64,000 bases of DNA from Desulfovibrio sp. Huiquan2017 (GTDB taxonomy: Bacteria; Desulfobacterota; Desulfovibrionia; Desulfovibrionales; Desulfovibrionaceae): the NCBI RefSeq assembly GCF_017351175.1, contig NZ_JAFMPN010000004.1, positions 62,001-126,000 on the forward strand, read 5' to 3'. The notes below the pieces were generated by a model. That model was not told the DNA's origin. It saw nothing but the letters and a program-made list of their open reading frames with translations, and ran no database searches. Position numbers and translations under genes: made by a program. Shown here one piece after another: positions 9,320 through 18,035 of the stretch; positions within the stretch are counted from its first letter, which is position 1; the number at the start of each line of letters is the position of its first letter.

Positions 9320-10147
9320 TTACTTGCCCTCCTTCTGCTGCAGGCGCTCGCGCATGACTTCATAGCTGGTGTTGAAGTCGGGATCGGTCCGCTCCACGAA
9401 CTTGCCGACCTTGAAGTATCCTTGGGCGGCGGCGTCCTCGATCTTATCGTACCGGGCCTCGGACACCCCCTTCTCCTTGAGCCAGCGGAGCATGTCCACG
9501 GGCTGGCGCATCTTGTTGCGCGGGCCGAAGAGCGTGGTGCACGGGCTGGCCACCTCGATGAGGGAAAAGCCCTTGTTGGCGATGCCTTCCTGGATGCGCT
9601 TGGACAGCCGCGTGCCCTGGGCCACGGTCTCGCGGGCCACGTAATTGGCTCCGGCCACCTTGGCCAGTTCGCAAACGTCCACGCTGCGCTCGGGGTTGCC
9701 GAGCACCGAGGTGCTGGTCACGGCGTCGTGGGGCGTGGTGGCCGAGGCCTGGCCGCCGGTCATGCCGTAGTTGTAGTTGTTCACCAGCACGGCGGTCAGA
9801 TCCATGTTGCGGCGGGCCGCGTGGAGCAGGTGGTTGCCGCCGATGGTCGTGCCGTCGCCGTCGCCCATGAGCACGACCACGGTCAGCTCGGGGTTGGCGC
9901 TCTTCACGCCCGTGGCGTAGGCCAGGGCCCGGCCGTGGGTGGTGTGCAGGGCGTTGCAGGTGAAGTAATCATCCGCCTTGCCCCAGCAGCCGATGCCGCT
10001 GACCATGACGATCTTGCGCGGATCCAGCTCAAGGTTTTCAAGGGCGCAGGCAATGGCCCTGACGACAATGCCGTCGCCGCAACCCGCGCACCACATGTGC
10101 GGCAGGGAGTCGGTCTTTATATAATCCATTCCAGTGGCGTATTTCAT
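9320..10147 (-). CDS. 2-oxoacid:ferredoxin oxidoreductase, beta (TPP-binding) subunit
   Basis: The 275-residue subunit binds thiamine diphosphate, as shown by LPHMWCAGCGDGI at the N-terminus (a cluster/TPP ligand region) and the GDGDGTTIGGNH motif, the GDG-X-N Mg/TPP signature. Sequence style is closest to KorB-type enzymes. It follows the alpha subunit by 10 bases. Together the subunits catalyse 2-oxoacid + CoA + oxidised ferredoxin to acyl-CoA + CO2 + reduced ferredoxin. Which 2-oxoacid (2-oxoglutarate, branched-chain or other) is open; the ptb-buk neighbours favour a monocarboxylic acyl-CoA product. Confidence 0.88.
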   Translation of the reverse strand: MKYATGMDYIKTDSLPHMWCAGCGDGIVVRAIACALENLELDPRKIVMVSGIGCWGKADDYFTCNALHTTHGRALAYATGVKSANPELTVVVLMGDGDGTTIGGNHLLHAARRNMDLTAVLVNNYNYGMTGGQASATTPHDAVTSTSVLGNPERSVDVCELAKVAGANYVARETVAQGTRLSKRIQEGIANKGFSLIEVASPCTTLFGPRNKMRQPVDMLRWLKEKGVSEARYDKIEDAAAQGYFKVGKFVERTDPDFNTSYEVMRERLQQKEGK

Positions 10148-10157
10148 CGTTACTCTC

Positions 10158-11282
10158 CTAGTACAGGGCCTTTTCGATGGCGTCGGGGAACATGATGGTT
10201 CCGTTGTACGAATTGACCGTGCGGACCATGGAGGCGTCGCCGACGACCTTGCGAACCTCGCCGGCCATCTGGCCCGCGTAGTTCATCTCCGGAACGATGA
10301 CGGAACTCGCATTCTGCGCGGCCTTGGCGACGGCCTTGGCCGGGAAGGGCCAGACGGTCTGAAGTTGCAGCACACCGACCTTGACGCCCTTTTCGCGGGC
10401 CTTGGCGGCGGCGGTACGCGCGGCGCGGGTGACCACGCCGTAGGCCACGATGAGGATCTCGCAGCCCTCCACGTCGAACTCCTTGACCATGATCACGTCG
10501 TCGATGTCTTGTTCAAGCTTGGTGTGCAGCTGGGCCACGCGGCGGGCGGCGTTGTCCGGCGTGTTGCAACTGTAGCCGTCCTCGCCGTGCATGGAGCTGG
10601 TGACGTGGAAGATGTAGTCGCTCCCGTAGGCGGCCAGCGGGGCCACCGCACCGGGCTCGAAGCTGAACGGCTTGTAGTCCTTGGGCTCGCCCGCGGGCTT
10701 CACGCGGTCGATAACCTCCAGCTCGCCCGGCTCGGGCAGACGGAAGCTCTCGCGCATGTGTCCGACCACCTCGTCCGGGGCCACGATCACCTGGGTGCGG
10801 TACTTCTCGGCGATGTTGAAGGCCTTGACGGTGAGCTCGAAACACTCGGCCACGGTGGCCGGAATCAGGGCGACGACGCTCTGGTCGCCGTGGCGGCCCC
10901 AGCGCAACTGCATCATGTCGGACTGGGCCGGGCGGGTGGCCAGGCCGGTGCTCGGGCCGGATCGCTGGACATTGACCACGACCAGCGGCACTTCGCCCAT
11001 GGTGGCCATGCCGAGGTTCTCCTGCATGAGCGAGAAACCGGGGCCGCTGGTGGCGGTGAAGGCCTTGGCGCCGGACAGGGATGCGCCGATGATGGCGCCC
11101 ATGCTGGCCAGCTCATCCTCCATCTGCATGTAGACGCCGCCGAGCTTGGGCATCTCGCTGGCCGCGATCTGCGCGATTTCCGACGAAGGCGTGATGGGAT
11201 AGCCGGCATAGAACCGCGCCCCGGCGTAGAAAGCGCCCTGGGCGATGGCGGCGTTGCCTTGGATCAATTTGGCTGTACTCAT
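10158..11282 (-). CDS. 2-oxoacid:ferredoxin oxidoreductase, alpha subunit (KorA-type)
   Basis: A 374-residue alpha subunit carrying pyrimidine-binding and domain II regions. The segments FYAGYPITPSSEIAQ, YMQMEDELASMGAIIGAS and ATSGPGFSLMQENLG are characteristic of KorA/VorB-type alpha chains; by eye they resemble KorA more than VorB. It lies 20 bases after the DASS symporter and heads the alpha-beta-gamma-delta array. The 2-oxoglutarate label automatic pipelines may give should be treated cautiously, because the operon ends in butyrate-type kinase genes rather than succinyl-CoA synthetase. Confidence 0.88.
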   Translation of the reverse strand: MSTAKLIQGNAAIAQGAFYAGARFYAGYPITPSSEIAQIAASEMPKLGGVYMQMEDELASMGAIIGASLSGAKAFTATSGPGFSLMQENLGMATMGEVPLVVVNVQRSGPSTGLATRPAQSDMMQLRWGRHGDQSVVALIPATVAECFELTVKAFNIAEKYRTQVIVAPDEVVGHMRESFRLPEPGELEVIDRVKPAGEPKDYKPFSFEPGAVAPLAAYGSDYIFHVTSSMHGEDGYSCNTPDNAARRVAQLHTKLEQDIDDVIMVKEFDVEGCEILIVAYGVVTRAARTAAAKAREKGVKVGVLQLQTVWPFPAKAVAKAAQNASSVIVPEMNYAGQMAGEVRKVVGDASMVRTVNSYNGTIMFPDAIEKALY

Positions 11283-11302
11283 TGAATAAACTCCTCAATA
11301 TA

Positions 11303-12727
11303 TTACATTAAGCCGAACATCTTCCAGAAGGGAATGCTGACCAGGAACCCGATGGTGCTGATCACCGTGAAGGCCATGCAGAACTTGGCCATGGGCCAGT
11401 GGTCCGACATTTCGCCGTGCGTGGTGAACTGGGCGCACAGATAAATCGTGTTCATGTATTTGAAGAAGAAGACGTTGGCGGCCGTGAAGGCGACGAAGAT
11501 GACGATCCAGGGGTTGATGCCCGCGGCCAGGACCGACGGCATCATGACGATGGCCACGATGATGGAACCCGACGTCATGTTTGTTATCAGGAACCGGATC
11601 AGGACGATGACCACGACGATGGATATGATCATGACGGGCACGGAACTCATGACCATGCCCATGATCGGCTTGAGCGCGTCGGACAACCAGGTGTCGATGC
11701 TCAGGGCCTTGACGACCTTGGCCATGTTGAAGACGCAACCGATAAGGAAGATGGCGGGCCATTCGATGCGGGTCTTGAAGTCTTCCTTGGTCATGGTCTT
11801 CACGCCCAGCAGCACGCACATGGCGATGACCGCGATGACCGCGCCCGAGACGTGATGCAGGAAGCTGGTCATCCAGCCGAGCAGCGCGCAGAGAATGACG
11901 GCCAGGACGATCTTCTCGTCCCGGGTCATGGGCCCGATCTTGTCAAGCTCCCTGCGGCCGTATCCCTTGGGCAGCGTCAGCGGCTCCTTGGGCGCATAGG
12001 CCCAGAAGATGTACAGCGCCAACCCCGTAAAGGCGACCACGCCCCAGGGCAGGGCCCACAGGAACCAATCGAACCAGGAAACATTCTTGTACTGTTCGGG
12101 CAGGATCGAGATCAGCATGTAATGGCTGAACGAGCCGGACAGGAAGATGTGGCCCATGAGCACGAATCCGGTGTAGCAGGCCGCGAGCAACCCCGAGGCG
12201 GCCGGGCTCTTGCGTTCCGCCCCCAGGGAGTCGCTGATGGCCAGGGCCAGCGGCGCGGACAGGGCGGACTTGGCGTTCATGCTCGGCACCAGCGGACTGA
12301 TGATCGTACCCGCGCCCATGAGGCCCAGGACCTGGCCGCGGAAGGTGGCCGGGAACAAGGTCAGGACATACAGGGAAATCCGCCGCAACAGGCCGGTCCG
12401 ACCGGCCACGGCACCCAATGCGAAGGCGCCGACCATCATCCACCAACCCGTGCCCGCGAAGGTCGAGAAGGCCACGTTGAACTTGACGCTGTGAGTCGCG
12501 GCCCACAGGGTACACATCAAAATACCCGTCACGTACTCCGGCACGATCTGGCATATCCACCAACCCACGGCGAAGACGAGCACGCCGATGGCGCGCATCG
12601 CCTCGGGCGTCAAGCCGTCGGGCGGGGTTGTCAGGGCGATGGCCACCCCGGCGAAGATCGAAAGAATGGCGACGGCGTACTTGAGATAAGCGACCCAGCC
12701 GTCACCGGCGTTCTGTTTACACTCCAT
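11303..12727 (-). CDS. DASS-family (SLC13/CitT-type) sodium:anion symporter
   Basis: A 474-residue membrane protein with about 11-12 hydrophobic segments. I start at ATG 12727 because TAGGAGGTG stands 6 bases upstream; an in-frame ATG 21 bases earlier would bury that site. DASS proteins import di- or tricarboxylates, and some carry other organic anions, with Na+. As first gene behind the sigma-54 promoter it presumably imports the substrate, or a precursor, of the downstream 2-oxoacid oxidoreductase. The anion cannot be named from sequence. Confidence 0.82.
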   Translation of the reverse strand: MECKQNAGDGWVAYLKYAVAILSIFAGVAIALTTPPDGLTPEAMRAIGVLVFAVGWWICQIVPEYVTGILMCTLWAATHSVKFNVAFSTFAGTGWWMMVGAFALGAVAGRTGLLRRISLYVLTLFPATFRGQVLGLMGAGTIISPLVPSMNAKSALSAPLALAISDSLGAERKSPAASGLLAACYTGFVLMGHIFLSGSFSHYMLISILPEQYKNVSWFDWFLWALPWGVVAFTGLALYIFWAYAPKEPLTLPKGYGRRELDKIGPMTRDEKIVLAVILCALLGWMTSFLHHVSGAVIAVIAMCVLLGVKTMTKEDFKTRIEWPAIFLIGCVFNMAKVVKALSIDTWLSDALKPIMGMVMSSVPVMIISIVVVIVLIRFLITNMTSGSIIVAIVMMPSVLAAGINPWIVIFVAFTAANVFFFKYMNTIYLCAQFTTHGEMSDHWPMAKFCMAFTVISTIGFLVSIPFWKMFGLM

Positions 12728-12895
12728 GCTGCACCTCCTACAATGCAAGAGAGCGGTCCGTTGAACCCGAATTGATGCCGCCGGTCGTCCTTCGGGACGG
12801 AGGGGACGGCACGCAGACTCTTACCATTGATGCTCCCTCAGGCGGCCGGTTCAGGTTCAGGGCAGACCGGACGTCGTTGTGAAGCACCCTTCAAT

Positions 12896-12911
12896 AGCAA
12901 CCACCGTGCCA
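12896..12911 (-). promoter_or_regulatory. Sigma-54 (-24/-12) promoter of the symporter-KOR-ptb-buk operon
   Basis: On the minus strand the bases read TGGCACG, four bases, TTGCT, matching the full sigma-54 consensus including the invariant GG and GC pairs 10 bases apart. Transcription would begin near 12884, giving a leader of about 157 bases before the symporter start. Confidence 0.85.
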
Positions 12912-12925
12912 CAAAACCGGCCGAT

Positions 12926-12938
12926 GAATGACTTGATA
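12926..12938 (-). promoter_or_regulatory. Probable IHF site between enhancer and promoter
   Basis: GAATGACTTGATA on the plus strand is the reverse complement of an IHF core (WATCAA, four bases, TTR) with one deviation at the last position. It sits in AT-rich DNA about 15 bases upstream of the -24 element, the usual place for IHF at sigma-54 promoters. Confidence 0.45.
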
Positions 12939-13003
12939 ACATGCTGTAATATTGTTTATTTTTTACTGCGAATTCCAGACCTCTCCACGGTCGGCGCACA
13001 GCC

Positions 13004-13045
13004 TGTTAAGATGTTAAGCACTGTTCACTTTCTTAACTGTTCACT
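13004..13045 (-). promoter_or_regulatory. Repeat cluster, candidate enhancer for the sigma-54 activator
   Basis: Two copies of TGTTAAG (13004, 13012) are followed by two copies of ACTGTTCACT (13020, 13036), with a CTTAAC (13032) that mirrors TGTTAAG. The cluster lies about 120-160 bases upstream of the predicted start site, the normal range for an enhancer-binding protein. Confidence 0.5.
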
Positions 13046-13227
13046 GTGTGTACGGTGGGCCGGATCGAAAGCGGGCCAGTGTGGACACAAAGAGGCCGGG
13101 CGGCCATCTTGACCCACTGCCCCGGAGATTGGCATCGGCGTCCGGACGGAGGGGCTCCGGGGGAACCGGTCCGCCGACCCGAGGCTTTCCATTTGCAACA
13201 CCCGCGCTCCGGCCATCCCTTCCCGAC

Positions 13228-13259
13228 AAAAAAAGCCGGAACGACGGTCGTTCCGGCTT
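13228..13259 (-). terminator. Rho-independent terminator after the glcF-like gene
   Basis: A stem of AAGCCGGAACG pairing with CGTTCCGGCTT (13233-13243 with 13249-13259) precedes a run of seven T on the minus strand. It separates the glcD/glcF transcript from the sigma-54 operon downstream. Confidence 0.85.
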
Positions 13260-13305
13260 GAGGTGAAGGCCCCCCATACCGGGCATGGAGGAGGAATGGC
13301 TGGGG

Positions 13306-14580
13306 TTATCGCAGGGGCGGGCCGTAGGCCTCGGCCAAGAGCTGGGCGGTATGCACCACCCGGATGGCCGCTCCATGGCGGGCCAGGCCGTCGGCGATGT
13401 GCATCATGCAGGCCGGGCATCCCATGGCCACGGTGGAGGCCCCGGAATCAATGATGTTGCGGATCTTGTCGTCGTTGATGCGACGGGACAGCTCGTAATT
13501 CTCCACACTGAAGGTGCCGCCGCAGCCGCAGCAACTCCCGGCATCGCGCATTTCCACCAGTTCGACGCCGGGCAGCTCGGCCAACAGCTCCCTCGGCTCG
13601 GCCTTGGCCTTCATGCTCCGGACCATGTGGCAGGAGTCGTGGTAGGTCACGGTGCGTTCGCGGGCGACCATGTTCCGGTGCAGGCCGGTCTCGGCCAGGT
13701 ACCGGGAGAAGTCGATGACGTTGTCCCGGAATCCTTCCCAGGTCCGGCGCGCCTCGCTGGACAAGGGCAGCAGTTCGTAGCGCTCCCGCAGGGCCGATCC
13801 GCAGGTGGGACAGGCGGTGATGATGGCGTCGTATTTCCGTTCGCCCAGCGCCTTGATGACCCGCTCGGCCAGCAGGGTCGCGGTGTCGAAATCGCCGTTC
13901 ACCAGCATGGGCGTGCCGCAGCAGCCCATGTCATCGGGCATGGACACCCGCACGTTGTTGGCGCGCAGGGTCTCGACCACGGCGGCCCCGGCCTCGGGGT
14001 AGACGTAGCTGAGCATGCAGCCCGGAAAGAAGGCCACATGGGCCCGGGGATGTCCGAGGCCGTCCCGGTGCGGGACCAGGCTGCGCAGGGGGCGCACGCC
14101 GAGCTTGGGAACCACCCGGCGGACGTCGAGACCGGCGGCCGGGATGGGCAATCGGGGCTCCATGCCCTGGCCGTTCCCCGCGTCACGGAACAGGACCTTC
14201 TGGAACAGACCGCCCGCGCGCATGGCCAGGTCGAAAAGGCGCCTGTAGGTACGCCCGGTGAAGGCCAGACGCTTGAGCTTGGGCAGCGGGACTTCGGTGC
14301 CGATCTCGTGCCGGAGCATGATGAACAGGTCCGTGGTCTTCACGCCCGAGGGACACCGCTCGGAGCAGGCGTCGCAAAGCAGGCACTGGTTCACCAGGCG
14401 GGACAGCTCCCCGCCCGCGTCCAGGCGGGATTCGCCCAAGGCGCGGATCATCTGCAACTTGCCGCGTGAGCTGGTGGCCTCGCTGTGCAGCCGCCGGGTC
14501 ACCGGACAGACGACCAGACAGGAGCCGCAGCGGGTACATTTGGCCGCGCGGGCCTTGAGTTCTTCGGACAGGCTAGTCAT
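13306..14580 (-). CDS. GlcF-like Fe-S subunit of a 2-hydroxyacid dehydrogenase
   Basis: A 424-residue Fe-S oxidoreductase. The N-terminal half has two 4Fe-4S motifs (CTRCGSCLVVCP and CLLCDACSERCP) and the C-terminal half has two cysteine-rich CCG domains (FPGCMLS...MGCCG and YHDSCHM...GSCCGCGG), the heterodisulfide-reductase-type fold. This is the layout of glycolate oxidase GlcF and of lactate dehydrogenase partners in sulfate reducers. Its start overlaps the end of the FAD subunit by 8 bases. It likely passes electrons from the flavoprotein toward the quinone pool or soluble carriers. Confidence 0.85.
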   Translation of the reverse strand: MTSLSEELKARAAKCTRCGSCLVVCPVTRRLHSEATSSRGKLQMIRALGESRLDAGGELSRLVNQCLLCDACSERCPSGVKTTDLFIMLRHEIGTEVPLPKLKRLAFTGRTYRRLFDLAMRAGGLFQKVLFRDAGNGQGMEPRLPIPAAGLDVRRVVPKLGVRPLRSLVPHRDGLGHPRAHVAFFPGCMLSYVYPEAGAAVVETLRANNVRVSMPDDMGCCGTPMLVNGDFDTATLLAERVIKALGERKYDAIITACPTCGSALRERYELLPLSSEARRTWEGFRDNVIDFSRYLAETGLHRNMVARERTVTYHDSCHMVRSMKAKAEPRELLAELPGVELVEMRDAGSCCGCGGTFSVENYELSRRINDDKIRNIIDSGASTVAMGCPACMMHIADGLARHGAAIRVVHTAQLLAEAYGPPLR

Positions 14581-15967
14581 GATCCGACTCCCCGAAGATG
14601 CAACCGGGATTCATGATCAGATTGGGGTCCAGGGCCTTCTTGACGGCCCACATGGCGTCCACTTGGGCCCGGCCCAGTTGCCTGACCAGGTACGGGGCCT
14701 TTTCCCGACCCACGCCGTGCTCGGCGGACACGGTGCCGCCGATGGAAATGATGTATTCGTGGAACTCGGTCCGGGCCTGGGCGGCCAGGGCCTTCTGCTC
14801 GTCGTTGTCGAAAAAGAAATGGGGATGCACGTTGCCGTCCCCGGCATGGCCCTGACAGCCTACCTTGAGGCCGTATTTTTCGCCCAGCCCGTGCAGGGTC
14901 CCGACCACGTCCGCCAGGCGGTCGATGGGGGCCGCCGGGTCGCCGCCCAGCCGTCCCTTGGCCACCCGGGCCAGGGCCGGGAGCGCGGCGCGGCGGGCCA
15001 GCCAGATGGCTTCGGCCTCTTCCTCGTTGGCCGCAGCCCGAAACTCGATCATGCCCAGTTCGGAACAGATGGACCGAACGCGGCCTATCTTGGCCGGGAT
15101 CGAACTCGCCTCGCCGTCCAGTTCGATGAGCAGCATGGCCGCCGCATCCACGGGCAGCCCGGCATGGGTGTAGGCTTCCACGGCCTCGATGAAGGTCTTT
15201 TCCATGAACTCCATGACCGACGGGACCACCCCGCCGTGCATGATGCGCACCACGGCCGTGGCCGCGTTCTCCAGGTCGTCGAAGGCCACCAGCAGGGCCG
15301 TCCGGGCCTCGGGCTGGGGAATGAGCTTGAGGATGGCCTTGGTGACCACGCCCAGGGTGCCCTCGGCCCCGGTGAAAAGCTGGGTCAGGTTGTACCCGGT
15401 GACATCCTTGATGCACTTGCCGCCGGTGTGGATGATCTCGCCGTTGGGCAGGACCACCTCCAGGCCCGAGACGTAGCTCTTGGTCGTGCCGTATTTGACG
15501 CACTGCAACCCGCCGGCGTCGGTGGACACGTTGCCGCCGATGGAGGTGAAGGTGAAGCTGGCCGGGTCGGGCGGATAGAACAACCCGTGCTTGGCCGCCT
15601 CGGCCTTGATGTCCGAGGTAATGGCCCCGGCCTGGGCCGTGCAGGTCATGCTGCCCGGATCCACGACGATCTCGTTCATGGCCTGCATACAGATGACGAT
15701 GGACTCGTCCCGTTCGGGGATGACGTTGACGCTCAGGCCGGACCCCTGTCCACGCACCAGGACGGGCAGCCGGTTTTCGTTGGCGAACCGGACCACGGCG
15801 GAAACCTGCTCCGTGTTTTCCGGGATGACCGCCGCCGCGGGCAATACGGCCGACGGAGCCGCGCCCCCCGCGTTGTAGGTGTAACCGATGAGATCTTCCT
15901 TGCCGGTGAGAATATTGTCTGGGCCGACCACCTTGGTCAGGGCGTCCACAAGAAAATCGTGATCCAT
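14573..15967 (-). CDS. GlcD-like FAD-binding 2-hydroxyacid (D-lactate/glycolate) dehydrogenase
   Basis: A 464-residue flavoprotein of the GlcD/Dld-II family (FAD_binding_4 plus FAD-oxidase C). Seen directly: the PVLVRGQGSGLSVNVIP FAD loop, the PPDPASFTFTSIGGNVSTDAGG segment (cited in part), GCQGHAGDGNVHPHFF and the terminal PGCIF. AGGAGG lies 6 bases upstream of the ATG. The enzyme oxidises a 2-hydroxyacid to a 2-oxoacid. Its position upstream of the 2-oxoacid oxidoreductase operon suggests it feeds that enzyme, much as GlcD-type genes accompany the lactate operon in Desulfovibrio vulgaris. The true substrate may be lactate, glycolate or a longer 2-hydroxyacid. Confidence 0.82.
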   Translation of the reverse strand: MDHDFLVDALTKVVGPDNILTGKEDLIGYTYNAGGAAPSAVLPAAAVIPENTEQVSAVVRFANENRLPVLVRGQGSGLSVNVIPERDESIVICMQAMNEIVVDPGSMTCTAQAGAITSDIKAEAAKHGLFYPPDPASFTFTSIGGNVSTDAGGLQCVKYGTTKSYVSGLEVVLPNGEIIHTGGKCIKDVTGYNLTQLFTGAEGTLGVVTKAILKLIPQPEARTALLVAFDDLENAATAVVRIMHGGVVPSVMEFMEKTFIEAVEAYTHAGLPVDAAAMLLIELDGEASSIPAKIGRVRSICSELGMIEFRAAANEEEAEAIWLARRAALPALARVAKGRLGGDPAAPIDRLADVVGTLHGLGEKYGLKVGCQGHAGDGNVHPHFFFDNDEQKALAAQARTEFHEYIISIGGTVSAEHGVGREKAPYLVRQLGRAQVDAMWAVKKALDPNLIMNPGCIFGESDHD

Positions 15968-16581
15968 AACCGCCTCCTGTTCAGTTCAGATTGCCTGCCC
16001 GCACGGGTCCGGCGGCGCTCGGGCCGAACGCCTGAAGGCGAAACGGTCCGCCGCCGGGGCAACGGCACATGGGCCGTCTCCCCGGCGGGATGGCGCTGTC
16101 GGCCGAGGCCTTCTCCGCAACAAGAAGACCCCGCCGCGCTCCGGCAGGATGACCCGGCCCATTTCAGGCCGCGTCGGGCATCGCTCCTTCCGGAACCTCA
16201 GCCCATAGGAGCAAACGTCATGCCGGGACGCGGCAGCCGGATATGCGGCAGCCAACAATCCGAAATTGAAGAGAAATTCGTTTCGCCCTTGTTGTTCGGC
16301 CCATGTTCTCGGCCGAAAACGCGTTCATATTTTTTACGCTGTTTCGATTCTTAACCCACGTCCGGTTACGGGAAGGAAAACGGCAGATCCCGAGAGGAAC
16401 GGCACCCGCGCGGACGGCTTGGTGAAGACGACGATCCGAAGCCCCCCGCTTTGTCCGCCTCATCCGGCAGGCATAGCAATACAAGTCGACGCCATTTTGC
16501 AAAGGGGCCTTGTTCTTTCCCCGGCGAGCGGGTAATTTATGCCCGGCATAACGGTACATGGAACCCAATATGGAGAACAGA
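15968..16581. other. Intergenic region between divergent glcD-like gene and glmU
   Basis: About 600 bases with no gene I can support. It is GC-rich from 15990 to 16260 with several short hairpins, then AT-richer from 16260 to 16350. It must contain the promoters of both flanking genes, but no strong -35/-10 pair stands out (a weak TTGTTC, 17 bases, TAATTT at 16510-16538 precedes glmU). Confidence 0.5.
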
Positions 16582-17958
16582 ATGCCCAAAACCAAGACCA
16601 CCGCCCTGGTGCTTGCCGCCGGCAAGGGAACGCGCATGCACTCGCCCAAGGCCAAGGTGCTGCAGACCCTACTGAACGAGCCCATGCTTTTTTACGTGTA
16701 CGAGGCCCTTGCGCCCATCATGAAGGACAATATACTGACCGTGGTCGGCCACGACGCCGAGAGCGTGGCCGCCGCCTTTCCGGCCATGGCCGACCGTTTC
16801 GTCACGCAGAGCGAACAGCTCGGCACGGGGCACGCCCTCCAGGTGGCCTGGGACGCGGTGACCAAGACCGGGGCCACCCACTGCCTGGTCATCAACGGCG
16901 ACACCCCGCTGGTCACGGTGGAGGCCCTGGACCGGCTGATGGCCGCCCAGGGGTGCTGCGACCTGGCCTTCATGACCATCACCCCGCGCGACACCGGGGC
17001 CTTCGGCCGGGTGGTCCGCGACCGGGAACGGCGGATCAAGGCCGTCGTCGAGGCCAAGGACTATGATTTCTCCCTGCATGGGCCGGTCACCGGCGAGGTC
17101 AACGCGGGCATCTACCTGCTCAAGGTGGCGACCGTCGGTCCGCTGCTCGAAAAACTCGAAAACACCAACAAGTCCGGCGAATACTACATCACCGACCTGG
17201 TGGGCCTGGCCGTGGCCCAGGGGCTTTCCGTGGACGGCGTCCAGGCGGGCAACGACATCTCGCTCATGGGCATCAACTCCCCGCGCGAACTGATCGCCGC
17301 CGAGACCGCCCTGCGGGCGCGCATTGTGGATGAGTTGCTCGACGCGGGCGTACTTATCCACAACCCCGGCACCGTGATCATCGGTCCCAGAGCCGAGATA
17401 GAACCCGGGGCCGAGATATTCGGCCACTGCGAGATCTACGGCGCGTCCAAGGTGGCGGCCGGAGCCCGGCTCGGCTCCTACAACCACATCACCGACGCGA
17501 CCTTCGCGTCCGGCTGCGTGGTCCGCGAGTTCAACCACATCGAAAAGGCCGAGGTGGGCGAAGGCGCGACGGTCGGACCCTATGCCCGGCTGCGGCCCGG
17601 CGCACGCCTCGAAAAGGACGCCCGCATCGGCAATTTCGTGGAGATGAAGAAGGCGGTCCTGGGCGAAGGGGCCAAGGCCAGCCATCTGACCTACCTGGGC
17701 GACGCCGAGGTCGGGGCCGGAGCCAACATCGGGGCCGGGACCATCACCTGCAACTACGACGGAAAAAATAAATTCACGACCAGAATCGGCGCGGGAGCGT
17801 TCATCGGCTCCAACACCGCCCTGGTCGCCCCGGTAAGCGTTGGCGACAACGCCCTGATCGGGGCGGGCTCCACCATCACCAAGGACGTGCCGGACAATCA
17901 GACCGGCATCGCCAGAGGCAAGCAGGTCAACCTGAGAAGGAACCTGAAGAAAAACTAG
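16582..17958 (+). CDS. glmU: Bifunctional UDP-GlcNAc pyrophosphorylase / GlcN-1-P acetyltransferase
   Basis: A 458-residue cytosolic enzyme making UDP-N-acetylglucosamine for peptidoglycan and LPS. The uridylyltransferase half opens with LVLAAGKGTRMHSPKAKVLQ, and the C-terminal half is a left-handed beta-helix of hexapeptide repeats with the acetyltransferase residues in HLTYLGDAEVG and TITCNYDG. Length equals E. coli GlmU (456). In-frame ATGs exist at 16558 and 16570; I prefer 16582 because GGAGA stands 7 bases before it and the protein then begins at the usual point. Confidence 0.95.
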   Translation: MPKTKTTALVLAAGKGTRMHSPKAKVLQTLLNEPMLFYVYEALAPIMKDNILTVVGHDAESVAAAFPAMADRFVTQSEQLGTGHALQVAWDAVTKTGATHCLVINGDTPLVTVEALDRLMAAQGCCDLAFMTITPRDTGAFGRVVRDRERRIKAVVEAKDYDFSLHGPVTGEVNAGIYLLKVATVGPLLEKLENTNKSGEYYITDLVGLAVAQGLSVDGVQAGNDISLMGINSPRELIAAETALRARIVDELLDAGVLIHNPGTVIIGPRAEIEPGAEIFGHCEIYGASKVAAGARLGSYNHITDATFASGCVVREFNHIEKAEVGEGATVGPYARLRPGARLEKDARIGNFVEMKKAVLGEGAKASHLTYLGDAEVGAGANIGAGTITCNYDGKNKFTTRIGAGAFIGSNTALVAPVSVGDNALIGAGSTITKDVPDNQTGIARGKQVNLRRNLKKN

Positions 17959-18000
17959 GGATGCAGTGGAAAACCCTTCAAATAACTGTGGAAAGAAATC

Positions 18001-18029
18001 TTGCCTTGGACCCGAAAAAAGCATAGATA
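18001..18029 (+). promoter_or_regulatory. Sigma-70-type promoter before the ZapB-like gene
   Basis: TTGCCT (18001-18006), a 17-base spacer and TAGATA (18024-18029). The predicted transcription start falls at about 18036, on or next to the ATG of the following gene. Confidence 0.5.
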
Positions 18030-18035
18030 AAAGAT

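Larger units (their letters stand above)
12728..13227. other. Intergenic control region upstream of the symporter
   Basis: About 500 bases without a supportable gene. From the symporter outward it holds an untranslated leader, the sigma-54 promoter, the IHF-like site, an AT-rich stretch (12938-12970), the repeat cluster, and GC-rich sequence up to the glcF terminator. Confidence 0.7.

Noticed and set aside
16030-16135. Possible cobalamin-type riboswitch (AGAAGACC box)
   Set aside because: Only the 3' box resembles the consensus; the other conserved blocks are missing and the downstream gene, glmU, is not a B12 gene.
16150-16215. Minus-strand segment with CCGGAAGG inside a GGGC/GCCC stem, reminiscent of small SRP RNA
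   Set aside because: The conserved symmetric-loop bases (AGCAG opposite CAGG) are not in register and the outer helix is not convincing.
15986-16258. 90-codon minus-strand frame upstream of the glcD-like gene
   Set aside because: Arg/Pro-rich, no ribosome site and no recognisable motif; left as intergenic.
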